Source: JANOZM01 sp031429355 | GTDB taxonomy: Bacteria > Pseudomonadota > Gammaproteobacteria > Burkholderiales > Burkholderiaceae_E | Assembly (NCBI GenBank): GCA_031429355.1 | Contig: JANOZM010000016.1 | Span: forward strand, 1 to 64,000 | Direction of reading: 5' to 3' | Length of the DNA: 64,000 nt | Part shown: positions 40,510 to 48,772 of the stretch, piece after piece | Layout of the letters: the number at the start of each line of letters is the position of its first letter | Numbering within the stretch: position 1 is the first letter of the stretch | The notes under the pieces: model-generated | Told to the model about the DNA's origin: nothing | Databases searched by the model: none | The model's input: only the letters and a program-made list of their open reading frames with translations | Translations under genes and position numbers: made by a program

Positions 40510-43500
40510 TTAAGTCGCCGGTTTTACCCGATACCAAGCCGCATAAATCGCTGGGACACTTAAAATAGTTAAGACCGTTGCAATGACCAATCCGGCCATA
40601 ATTGCCACTGCCATCGGCCCCCATAAAACACTTCTGGTTAGTGGAATCATCGCTAACACCGCAGCCGCAGCGGTAATGGTAATTGGTCTAAATCGACGGA
40701 CTGCGGCTTCTCTAGCTGCAACCCACGGCGCTATTCCCAGTGCTAAATCTTGCTTAATTTGATCGATCAAAATAATGGTGTTGCGCATAATAATACCCAT
40801 TAACGCAATCATCCCGAGCATCGCCACAAAACCAAACGGCATGCGCGCGCCTAATAATCCGATTGCTACGCCAACAATTCCAAATGGTGCTGTTAGCAGA
40901 ACCATTGCCGTTAATGAAAAGCTTTGCAATTGCAGCATTAGCAACATTAACCAAACAAAGATCATTAACGGAACACCCGCTCCGATAGAAGCTTGAGCGT
41001 TTGTGTTTTCTTCGTAGGCACCACCCGCATCAATACGATATCCCGGTGGTAGTTTGGCCCGAATGGCATTGAGTTGTGGGTCAATTTGTGCTGATACATC
41101 GGGGGCTTGAACGCCCTCTAAAATATCTGCACGAGCTGACAGGGTTGGAACACGCGAATAGCGGCGAATAATGGGTTCTTCCATAATTTGCTCTACTTTG
41201 GCAACTTGCGAAAGCGCCACAAATTTGCCCGACGCACTACTAATTTGTAGGTCTTGAATTTGCGCAATTGCTATGCGTTCTTGTGCTGGGGCACGCAACA
41301 CGACGTCAATCAACCGATCTCGCTCGCGATACTGTGCAATCGGTGCGCCTGAGATTGCCGCGCCTAAGGTTCGCATAACAGTTTGGCTTGATATCCCAAG
41401 TGCTCGCGCACGGTCTTGATCGATCGTTACTTGCAAGGCCGGTGAGCGATCGCCCCAATCGGTATTGATATCACGTGTTTTTGGATGCTGCCTTAACACT
41501 TGGGCGACCTCATCGCCAATGCGTTTAATTTGGGCAACTTCGGGCCCGCTTACTCTAAAAATAATAGGATATGAAATAGGTGGGCCTAATGGCGTACGAA
41601 TGGCTCTGGCACGAACGCCCGGAAAGTTATCATTCAGCTCTTTTTGCAAACGCAAGACCACGTTATCGCGCGCTTGCACGGTGTCGGTCAATATTAATGA
41701 GTGTGCAAAGTTAGGTCGAAACAGTTCTTGGTTTAATGACAAGTAAAACCGCGGCAAAGAATTGCCAACACTAGTTACAAATGTCTGTACTTCTTTGTCG
41801 GCTTTTAAAAAAGTTTCTAATTTTTCAACTTGCTGTTCGGTAGCCTTAAAGCTTGCACCTTCGGGCAACCATAATTCGACCATAATTTCGGTACGATCAC
41901 TGGTGGGAAAGAACTGTTTTTCGGTCATGCCCATGCCAATACCACCAAGCACTAAACCAATAACAGTTACAACTATGGTGACCCACCGATGCCGAATACA
42001 CCAATCAATAATCCGCCGTAGGCGCGTATAAAACGGCGTGTCAAAGTGTTCGTGGTGGGCACTGCCCGCAGCGGCTTTGCCTTTTAAAATCCAATAGCCA
42101 AACAATGGTGTGGCCAAAATTGCCGCAAACCACGACAAAATTAATGCAATGGTCACAACCGAAAACATCGCAAATGTGTATTCGCCCGTAGCCGATTTTG
42201 CTGTAGCAATTGGCAAGAAGCCAGCTGCGGTAACTAGGGTTCCACTAAGCATAGGCCAGGCAGTTGATGAATACGCGTAAGTTGCGGCATCAAACTTTTC
42301 AAAACCTTCCTCTAGTTTACGTACCATCATCTCTACTACGATCATCGCGTCGTCTACTAGCAGGCCCAATGCAATAATTAGCGCACCAGTAGAAATGCGG
42401 TGTAGGTCAATCTTGAACCAAGTCATCACCAAAAATGTGGCTAACAAAACAAACGGGATGGTTAAAGCAACAACGGCGCCAGCGCGCCACCCCAAGGTGA
42501 TAAAACTAACAAACAAAACGATGGCTATCGCTTCTAGCAAGGACTGCATAAATGTACCGACCGCTTGCTTGACGACTTTCGGTTGATTGGATACCTGTTC
42601 AAATTCAACGCCAATGGGTAAATCGGCTTTGATTTTTGCCATTACTGCATCAAGATTTTGTCCTAGTTGCAAAACATCGCCGTCGTTTTTCATTGACACG
42701 GCTACAGCGATTGAAGGTTTCCCTTGAAATCGGATAGTTTGAAAGGGCGGATCGGCATAGCCACGATAGACGTTAGCGACATCGCCAAGCCGAATAATTC
42801 GGCCCGAACTTGGGACTACCAATTGCAGCTCTTTGACCGACGTTACAGTCTCGAAACTGCCACTAACTCGGATAGGAATTGTGCTGTCTTTATTGTTGAT
42901 AATGCCCGACGAGGTAATCGCATTTTGGGCTTGTAATTGCGCTGCAATTTGGTTGGCATCAATACCGAATGCGGCTAACTTTGTGTTGCCGATTTCGACG
43001 TAAATTTTATCGTCTTGAACCCCAATTAACTCGACTTTCGAAACATCTTTAATGCGCAGTAAATTTTGTCGAACAACTTCTAGCTTGTCGCGCAGTTCGG
43101 ATAAATTAAATCCATCGCCGGTAAATGCATAAATCGAGCCAAAAACGTCACCAAATTCATCATTGAAAAACGGCCCAATGGCCTCTTGAGGCAGCGTGTG
43201 TCGAATGTCGTTAATTTTCTTTCGTGCCTGATACCAAATTTGCTGAACTTCCGCGCGCGGAGCGGTATCCAATAGCTCTAAAATAATTAATGATTCGCCC
43301 GATTTTGAATAACTTTGGGTGCGCTTAAAGTAGGGCAGTTCTTGTAATTTTTTTTCAATGCGATTAGTCAGTTGATCATCGACTTGTTGCGAAGTTGCAC
43401 CAGGCCAAAGGGTGCGTACGTTAATGGCCCGAAAAGTAAAGTCGGGGTCCTCGCGTTGACCTAATTTGAAATAACCAAAAAAACCAGCGATCGCTATAGC

Positions 43501-43584
43501 TAGAATAAAAAATAGCGTTAACTGTTTGTGTTTAATTGCGGCGGCAGAAAGGTTAATGCCGCTGTAATTGCTGTGTTCGTTCAT
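40510..43584 (-). CDS. RND efflux permease
   Basis: A 1024-residue inner membrane pump with the RND layout: 12 membrane segments and two large periplasmic loops. Visible are the helix 1 start KQLTLFFILAIAIAGFFGY, loop motif REDPDF, helix 4 ISTGALIIALGLLVDDAMIVVEM with the proton-relay Asp pair, and the C-terminal RFRPITITAAAAVLAMIPL. Its start overlaps the adaptor stop by one base. It forms a tripartite pump with the adaptor and an outer membrane factor not present here. The REDPDF type occurs in metal/multidrug pumps related to MdtB/AcrB-like proteins; the substrate is unknown. Confidence 0.92.
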   Translation of the reverse strand: MNEHSNYSGINLSAAAIKHKQLTLFFILAIAIAGFFGYFKLGQREDPDFTFRAINVRTLWPGATSQQVDDQLTNRIEKKLQELPYFKRTQSYSKSGESLIILELLDTAPRAEVQQIWYQARKKINDIRHTLPQEAIGPFFNDEFGDVFGSIYAFTGDGFNLSELRDKLEVVRQNLLRIKDVSKVELIGVQDDKIYVEIGNTKLAAFGIDANQIAAQLQAQNAITSSGIINNKDSTIPIRVSGSFETVTSVKELQLVVPSSGRIIRLGDVANVYRGYADPPFQTIRFQGKPSIAVAVSMKNDGDVLQLGQNLDAVMAKIKADLPIGVEFEQVSNQPKVVKQAVGTFMQSLLEAIAIVLFVSFITLGWRAGAVVALTIPFVLLATFLVMTWFKIDLHRISTGALIIALGLLVDDAMIVVEMMVRKLEEGFEKFDAATYAYSSTAWPMLSGTLVTAAGFLPIATAKSATGEYTFAMFSVVTIALILSWFAAILATPLFGYWILKGKAAAGSAHHEHFDTPFYTRLRRIIDWCIRHRWVTIVVTVIGLVLGGIGMGMTEKQFFPTSDRTEIMVELWLPEGASFKATEQQVEKLETFLKADKEVQTFVTSVGNSLPRFYLSLNQELFRPNFAHSLILTDTVQARDNVVLRLQKELNDNFPGVRARAIRTPLGPPISYPIIFRVSGPEVAQIKRIGDEVAQVLRQHPKTRDINTDWGDRSPALQVTIDQDRARALGISSQTVMRTLGAAISGAPIAQYRERDRLIDVVLRAPAQERIAIAQIQDLQISSASGKFVALSQVAKVEQIMEEPIIRRYSRVPTLSARADILEGVQAPDVSAQIDPQLNAIRAKLPPGYRIDAGGAYEENTNAQASIGAGVPLMIFVWLMLLMLQLQSFSLTAMVLLTAPFGIVGVAIGLLGARMPFGFVAMLGMIALMGIIMRNTIILIDQIKQDLALGIAPWVAAREAAVRRFRPITITAAAAVLAMIPLTRSVLWGPMAVAIMAGLVIATVLTILSVPAIYAAWYRVKPAT

Positions 43585-44732
43585 TACTTAGCCCCTTGGG
43601 CAACGGGCTCGGCAAGTAAGCGTACTTTTTGACCCGTTTGCAATAGGTTTGATCCGGCTGTAACTACAACATCACCGGCCTTTAGGCCACTTGCAATTAC
43701 AACGCCGTCGTCTTTACTAGTGCCAAGTTTTACTTCAACCGGTTTAACCGTTTCAGTGGCTTTATCGACCACCCAAACGCGAACGATGCTGTCACGCGTA
43801 TAGAGCGCTGTGTTAGGCACAACTAGGGCTTGAACTTGATTTAAATCGATTCTTACTGTGCTGCTCATGCCCCAACGTAACGCTTCGTCTGCATTAACAA
43901 TACTCAGTTTGGCCGAATACGTGCGGCTGGCTGGGTCGGCGCTTGGTGCAAGCTCGCGCAATTGCAAGTTATATACCTTTCCAGGCACAGCGTCCGAAAG
44001 CGCTATTAATGATCTAGCTTCGCGCAAAGCTTTAACTGAGCGTTCTGGGACGGCAACTTGAATTTCTTTTTCAGCTACTTGCGCTACCCGCACAACGGAT
44101 TGCCCTGCTGCAACAACCGAACCCGCTTCAGCATCTACACCAATTACAATGCCGGCTTTGTCAGCACGTAGTGTTTGAAAGTTTAATCCGTTTTGTACGC
44201 TGACCAGTTGCGATTGTGCTGCCTTTAATCGAGCATTCGCGGCTTCCATTGCTGCTCGTTGACGCTCAAACGCAGCGGTCGATAAAAAGCCTTTGGTCGA
44301 AAGTTCTTGTACGCGTTTTAACTCAGATTGTTGTAAAGCCATATCGGTTCGCGCGGCCTCTACTTGCGCGTTCTGGGCGGCAATTGCCGGCATTACATCA
44401 GATGAGTCCATCACTGCCAAGGTCTGTCCTGCTTTTACCGACTGACCAACGTCTACCAAGCGCTGGGCTATTTTGCCATTGACTCGAAATCCGTACCGTT
44501 GTTCGTAGCGGGCTTTAACTTCACCGGGTAAATACAAAATGTCACCGACAGCACCTTGAGCAACCGTAATGGTGCGAACTGGGCGAATTGGTTCTGCTTT
44601 GTTACTTTGATCTGTAACTGAGGCGGCTTTAGCAGGTGTCTCTTCTTTTTTTCCACACGCCGATAAAGTGGCAAGACAAGTAAAGGCTAGAGACAAAGCA
44701 AGTACGATTGTTTTTTTGGAAGATGTATTCAT
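43584..44732 (-). CDS. RND periplasmic adaptor subunit (lipoprotein)
   Basis: A 382-residue membrane-fusion protein with a lipoprotein signal (lipobox LSAC, Cys near residue 26). The biotinyl-lipoyl half motif YGFRVNGKIAQRLVDVGQSVKAGQ (two stretches, about residues 79-103) is followed by a coiled-coil hairpin (residues 115-165) and GVDAEAGSVVAAGQSVVRVAQ. It links the permease to the outer membrane channel. It lies between tetR and the permease gene in a three-gene operon. Confidence 0.92.
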   Translation of the reverse strand: MNTSSKKTIVLALSLAFTCLATLSACGKKEETPAKAASVTDQSNKAEPIRPVRTITVAQGAVGDILYLPGEVKARYEQRYGFRVNGKIAQRLVDVGQSVKAGQTLAVMDSSDVMPAIAAQNAQVEAARTDMALQQSELKRVQELSTKGFLSTAAFERQRAAMEAANARLKAAQSQLVSVQNGLNFQTLRADKAGIVIGVDAEAGSVVAAGQSVVRVAQVAEKEIQVAVPERSVKALREARSLIALSDAVPGKVYNLQLRELAPSADPASRTYSAKLSIVNADEALRWGMSSTVRIDLNQVQALVVPNTALYTRDSIVRVWVVDKATETVKPVEVKLGTSKDDGVVIASGLKAGDVVVTAGSNLLQTGQKVRLLAEPVAQGAK

Positions 44733-44775
44733 TGCGGTTCCGATTGCGATAGCGATTACGATAACGACGATTAAT

Positions 44776-45522
44776 TTAGTTGGCTGCTGGCAAGCCTTGT
44801 TGCACTGCGTGATCCCAATAGGCGCGCAGCGCTGACAGTGTTTCGCTACGAAAATCAGCGATCCCCGGAAGGCGTGGCTTTAGCTGTACGACTGTTGCCA
44901 GCTCTAAAGGCACAGCGCGTTCGCCTAACAATTGGTACATGCCTAAAATCAGCGCGTAACCGTGATGTAAAAAACGTACGCCATCGCCGGTTTTTAAAGT
45001 GGGTATTTTTTGTTCCAACATCGCGCCCGAGCTAAGCAACCATTGCGCCATTTGGGCATGAAAATTTTCTTGTGTGGCTTGATCGACTTGGGCAACAGAA
45101 ACACTCATGCAAAAGTTACACAATGGCAAAAAATTAGGGTTGCCAATCATGTACTGATCGACAATTGCTTCCATTTTGTCTTGAGAAAAAGGCGTGCTTT
45201 TCGCTAGCTGTTCGTTAAGTGCGGCAAAAAATAACGAGGCGTGCCGTTGATGTAAAGAAAGATAAATCGCTTCGCGGGTTTGGAAGTAAAGATACATTGT
45301 GCCTTTTCCCAAACCGGCTTCAAGGGCAACATCGGCCACGCTAGGTAGTTGCTGGGCGCGGGAAAATAAGCGTGCAGCAGCATCGATAATAGCTTCGCGC
45401 CGAGCAATTTTTTCGTTGGGTTCGATTGCGCGTTGGCGTAAGGTAGGCTGTGCTTCTTGCCGCGTTTCTTGTTGCGTTTGAGCAAGGCTTTTAGGCACTA
45501 CTGCAATTTGCATGTTTTTCAT
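44776..45522 (-). CDS. TetR/AcrR family repressor of the efflux operon
   Basis: A TetR-type regulator with HTH at about residues 40-85 (REAIIDAAARLFSRAQ, then VADVALEAGLGKGTMYLYFQTRE) and a helical ligand-binding half that ends YWDHAVQQGLPAAN. I place the start at ATG 45522 because an earlier ATG at 45540 would put the first codons inside an operator half-site pair; 45513 is also possible. It probably represses its own operon, which continues into the adaptor 43 bases downstream. Confidence 0.88.
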   Translation of the reverse strand: MKNMQIAVVPKSLAQTQQETRQEAQPTLRQRAIEPNEKIARREAIIDAAARLFSRAQQLPSVADVALEAGLGKGTMYLYFQTREAIYLSLHQRHASLFFAALNEQLAKSTPFSQDKMEAIVDQYMIGNPNFLPLCNFCMSVSVAQVDQATQENFHAQMAQWLLSSGAMLEQKIPTLKTGDGVRFLHHGYALILGMYQLLGERAVPLELATVVQLKPRLPGIADFRSETLSALRAYWDHAVQQGLPAAN

Positions 45523-45574
45523 CAACTGACCAAGAGTCATTTAGCCAAAAGATTAAATGACCTTTGGTCAGTTG
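45523..45574. promoter_or_regulatory. Paired TetR operator sites
   Basis: Two 20-base copies face each other: 45555-45574 (AAATGACCTTTGGTCAGTTG) and, inverted, 45523-45542, identical at 19 of 20 positions. Each has the palindrome TGACC-N3-GGTCA or a one-base variant. They lie right before the tetR start. Confidence 0.7.
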
Positions 45575-45633
45575 TAAAGCTTTTGCCGCGCAACTAGGTA
45601 GTTGTGCGGCAATATTCCATTTAAAACTTGATG

Positions 45634-46425
45634 CTAGCTTTGCGACCTGCTTTGCGACCTGCTTTGCGACTTGCTTTGCGATTTGCTTTGCGATTTATTC
45701 CGTAGGCCAGCAAAACCAATTAAGCCAAGCCCAAGAAGCGCTAGCGATCCCGGCACCGGCACGGTTCCGGTCACTTGGCGCACATCGCCAATGGTCATGT
45801 TGTCAAATCCAAAAATATCATCCGTATCGGTGTTTCGAAAAACTATACGATTAAACGTATTCACTGTATCGACTAATCCATAAAACAAAACAGAGCCGTT
45901 TGTACTACCACCTGTACCCTGAGTGTTGCCTACTTGGAACAAGCCAAGCGAAGTAACACCATTGAAAAGTTCTATCGAAAGTGCCCCACTAAAATCGCCA
46001 ATATCGGTCCCGTAAAATCCAAAGGCGGCTATTTGTGAGGCGAAAGTTAGAACAAACGAGCTTGACTGTGCCTCAAGATAGTTTGTACCGTTATTGATAG
46101 ACCAACGTCCAAATTCAGTGGTTGTTAGTATAGAGCCGCCAGAGGTTACCGTAGCATTTAGAGCCCCACTTGACCCGGTAAATGTTAGCGCAATTGGCGC
46201 AGAACCTGATGCCGACTGAAAGTCTTCAGTACTGACGCCCGATAAAATACCTAGAAAGCTTGTTTGGGCTGCGGTTGAATTGGGGCGCGAAGCGTGAGGC
46301 CCATTTGTCGACTTAATGTCCTCACCGAAAAATATAGTGGGTACTGCCATTGCCGCCGTAGAAGTTAAAAGTGCTGCACTTAAAGCAGTCATTTTCGTTA
46401 AGGTTTTCATACCCGTCCTTGTCAA
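45634..46425 (-). CDS. PEP-CTERM sorted exported protein with KSQS/RSQS tail
   Basis: A 263-residue secreted protein with an N-terminal signal (about residues 1-27, ending TAAMA) and a PEP-CTERM sorting signal near the C-terminus (VPVPGSLALLGLGLIGFAGL, then RNK). The body looks like a beta-rich extracellular domain (FYGTDIGDFSGALSIELFNG, then NTFNRIVFRNTDTDDIFGFD), similar to many PEP-CTERM proteins. Normally such proteins end soon after the basic cluster. This one has 20 more residues, KSQS three times and RSQS twice, encoded by 12-bp tandem repeats. The exosortase that processes the signal is not in the window. Confidence 0.88.
   Translation of the reverse strand: MTRTGMKTLTKMTALSAALLTSTAAMAVPTIFFGEDIKSTNGPHASRPNSTAAQTSFLGILSGVSTEDFQSASGSAPIALTFTGSSGALNATVTSGGSILTTTEFGRWSINNGTNYLEAQSSSFVLTFASQIAAFGFYGTDIGDFSGALSIELFNGVTSLGLFQVGNTQGTGGSTNGSVLFYGLVDTVNTFNRIVFRNTDTDDIFGFDNMTIGDVRQVTGTVPVPGSLALLGLGLIGFAGLRNKSQSKSQSKSQSRSQSRSQS
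45637..45696 (-). repeat. Five 12-bp tandem repeats in a PEP-CTERM tail
   Basis: Five 12-base units on the plus strand, GCTTTGCGAYYT, run without gaps up to the stop codon of the PEP-CTERM gene. Each encodes KSQS or RSQS on the minus strand. Being in-frame 12-mers, unit number can change without breaking the frame. Confidence 0.92.
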
Positions 46426-46638
46426 TTAAATAAGAGAAATAAAAATTAGCTGATTTTCGAAAGGTTCGAATCAAACAAGTCGAAAGAAAGCTCAATTTAA
46501 ATAATGCAAATTTAATGCCAAGCACTTTAAGTTATTGATTTAACATGAATCCGGTTCGTTAGGTTTGACAAGCACGAATTAACAAATTTTTCCCGTTTGT
46601 TCGGCCGACATATGAAGATTGATGTGGTGTTCCGCCGT

Positions 46639-46668
46639 TGCGAATCTGTCAAGTCACTCAGATTCGCA
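46639..46668. repeat. 10-bp perfect inverted repeat
   Basis: TGCGAATCTG (46639-46648) and CAGATTCGCA (46659-46668) pair around a 10-base loop in the 270-base gap between the two PEP-CTERM genes. It may end the upstream transcript, though the following T-run is weak. Confidence 0.6.
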
Positions 46669-46695
46669 GTGTACGAAAAAACGTTCGTCAGTTGC

Positions 46696-48180
46696 CTAAC
46701 ATTCAAGCTTGCGAGGCTTTCGAACAAGCAAACCAAGGCCCAAAGTAACTAGGGCAATTGAAGCAGGAATCGGAACTGGATTTAAATCATTAACCCTAAA
46801 TGCATAAATGTAACTTGGGATCAACGAAGTACCTAAACCGCAATTTTGATTTAAGCCAACGCTTGCAGAACCCAGTGCGCCGCCCGCTGTGTCGTAGCAC
46901 ACATTAAATTGTGCACCCGTAGCATTTTGTGTAACCGAAAAATCGTTATCCGACACTAGCAGCATGACAAAGCTACCATCGCTTAATTGTGGCCCAAAGG
47001 TTAAACCCTCGATCTTTTCGGCGACGGTCACGCCGGCTGCTTGTAGTGCTGCTGCAATATCTAAGTAAAGTATTTTGCTGACCGGCACTACACCGACAGG
47101 CAAACTGTTAGAGCCCGCCAAACTGATGTTGCTGACGTTTGTTGCTCCTGCCGGATCTACTAAATAGATTCGCTTGCTGCCGATTGGGGCCGAAGCCGTT
47201 ATGTCTTCAACGCCTAAACCGCGATTGTCTCGCTCAAGAACTAAGTATCGACCATCGGGTAGTGCATAAATTGCGCTTAAACCAATCGAACGACCTTGCT
47301 GTGTAGCGGTAAATGCCGAAGCTGTTGGCATACGACTGTTGATGTCGGCAATGGATTCTGTTTGATAAACAAACTGTCGGGTACTGGTTCCGCTTGCAAT
47401 ATCAAATTCTACGATGCGTACGTTTTGGCTGCGGCGGCCGTCATTACTGGCACCTTCATTAACTAACGGTGCTTGCATCACACCAACTAGCTTAGTGCCG
47501 TCGGCACTTAAAGTAAGGCCTTCGAACCCCCGATTATCTTGACGACCGCTAGTAATCGTGGGTCTACCCGCTACAAAGTTTGGCGCGCCGCTAGCCTGTG
47601 GAACTAGGTTGGCCGGTGTTTGAAGCACGCGCAACTGTTGGCCCGCGGCGTTAAACTCGCGAACAGCAGGTCCATACTCGTCAGCAACAAAATAGTTACC
47701 GTTACTCATGCGCACCAAGCCTTCGGGGTCAAAACTTCGACCTAGTGTGCTGACATTGCCTCCGGGCAAGAGCGATGGATTCAACCCGCTAAGTGGGTTG
47801 CCAGAACCATCTTTAAACAGCACGGTGCGTGTTAAGTTGAAATTACTAATCGCGCCTGATGTCGCGTTAACTGTTAATCCAAATTGTTGCAACCGTGTTT
47901 CATAAGGAAGTACGCCGCCGCCTGGCCCACGATCTGCCAAACCATAATAAGAACCCGTAGCGCGGTCATAAACAAGATCTGATCCAAAGCTCAAACGTTG
48001 TTCAAAACTAGTCGGTAAACCAGATATATCACTCGCATTACCAAGAACTTCGAGGGAATTAATAAAAGTCGGTGCCGCAAATGCCGGTACCAAACACAAA
48101 CCGAGGCCCCCAAAAAAGCTGAGCCGTGCAAGGGTAAGTGCAGAAATTTTCACAACTTTAAGGCGTTTCGAATTGGGCAT
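46696..48180 (-). CDS. Phytase-like esterase domain protein with PEP-CTERM signal
   Basis: A 494-residue exported protein: signal peptide about residues 1-35 (ending APAFAAP), then an esterase-like-activity-of-phytase (beta-propeller) domain with SFDPEGLVRMSNGNYFVADE, FEGLTLSADGTKLVGVMQAP and KIEGLTFGPQLSDGSFVML. It ends with a PEP-CTERM segment (NPVPIPASIALVTLGLGLLV, then RKPRK). Members hydrolyse phosphate or carboxylic esters outside the cell. It is preceded by a repeat-rich intergenic region and followed by the second PEP-CTERM gene. Confidence 0.88.
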   Translation of the reverse strand: MPNSKRLKVVKISALTLARLSFFGGLGLCLVPAFAAPTFINSLEVLGNASDISGLPTSFEQRLSFGSDLVYDRATGSYYGLADRGPGGGVLPYETRLQQFGLTVNATSGAISNFNLTRTVLFKDGSGNPLSGLNPSLLPGGNVSTLGRSFDPEGLVRMSNGNYFVADEYGPAVREFNAAGQQLRVLQTPANLVPQASGAPNFVAGRPTITSGRQDNRGFEGLTLSADGTKLVGVMQAPLVNEGASNDGRRSQNVRIVEFDIASGTSTRQFVYQTESIADINSRMPTASAFTATQQGRSIGLSAIYALPDGRYLVLERDNRGLGVEDITASAPIGSKRIYLVDPAGATNVSNISLAGSNSLPVGVVPVSKILYLDIAAALQAAGVTVAEKIEGLTFGPQLSDGSFVMLLVSDNDFSVTQNATGAQFNVCYDTAGGALGSASVGLNQNCGLGTSLIPSYIYAFRVNDLNPVPIPASIALVTLGLGLLVRKPRKLEC

Positions 48181-48293
48181 ATTAATCGTTTGGTTGAGTG
48201 AACTCTACAATCATCCCAATTCAACTTTACAAAATTGTGACACCCCCTGAAACAAAAAATCCACAATCCATCAAAACACCCAAAGCGTGAAAG

Positions 48294-48344
48294 CGCGAAA
48301 ATCACCGCTTCGCGAAAATCACCGCATCGCGAAAATCACCGAGG
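48294..48344. repeat. Three 17-bp tandem repeats
   Basis: Three head-to-tail units of 17 bases (CGCGAAAATCACCGCTT and two close variants) lie upstream of the phytase-like gene. The last unit differs in its final bases. No frame runs through them. Confidence 0.9.
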
Positions 48345-48418
48345 CCCCCCAAATACAATCAACCCGCCGAAAACCTTAAAACCCACCGAGGACAATTAAA
48401 GTTAAATACCCACAGTAC

Positions 48419-48504
48419 GAATGGCTTGATGCGAAAACCCATTTTACAACTCATTGGAGCGCCAGCGACTGAGTTTTAAAATGGGATTTCGCATCAAGCC
48501 ATTC
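48419..48504. repeat. 35-bp near-perfect inverted repeat
   Basis: The arms 48419-48453 and 48470-48504 are complementary at 33 of 35 positions, with a 16-base loop containing GGAGCGCCAGCG. It starts GAATGGCTTGATGCGAAA. It lies 56 bases beyond the tRNA-Asn gene on the tRNA's downstream side. It has no coding capacity; the size is unusual for a simple terminator and it may be a REP/MITE-like element. Confidence 0.92.
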
Positions 48505-48510
48505 AAAACT

Positions 48511-48550
48511 AAAAAAAAAGACCAGCGCATTAAATGCACTAGTCTTTTTA
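48511..48550 (-). terminator. Rho-independent terminator of tRNA-Asn
   Basis: On the minus strand a hairpin with outer stem AAAAGAC/GTCTTTT and an inner GCAT/ATGC is followed by a run of nine T. It is 10 bases beyond the tRNA CCA end. Confidence 0.85.
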
Positions 48551-48559
48551 AGTGTTTCG

Positions 48560-48635
48560 TGGCTCCTCGACCTGGGCTCGAACCAGGGACCTACGGATTA
48601 ACAGTCCGGCGCTCTACCAACTGAGCTATCGAGGA
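48560..48635 (-). tRNA. tRNA-Asn (GTT)
   Basis: A complete 76-base tRNA on the minus strand, with CCA encoded. The acceptor stem TCCTCGA/TCGAGGA, D-arm TAGCTCAGTTGGTAGAGC, anticodon loop CTGTTAA (anticodon GTT) and T-arm GGTTCGAGCCC are all in place. Confidence 0.97.
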
Positions 48636-48772
48636 ATACAGCCTTGAATTATAGCGTTAAACCTTTGCTTTCATCAAACCGGTTGTCGCAGTTTCGCTTC
48701 CAGTTGACGTTTTTGCACCTTAAACACCAACGCTTGGCTTTAGCCGAACTGAGGTTGTTTTAAAATTAAGCA

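Noticed and set aside
44733..44775. Short GATTGCGATAGCGATTACGATAACGACGATT-like repetition between tetR and the adaptor gene
   Set aside because: Only a few degenerate 8-9 base units with no palindrome; too weak to call a regulatory site, even though it resembles low-complexity DNA.
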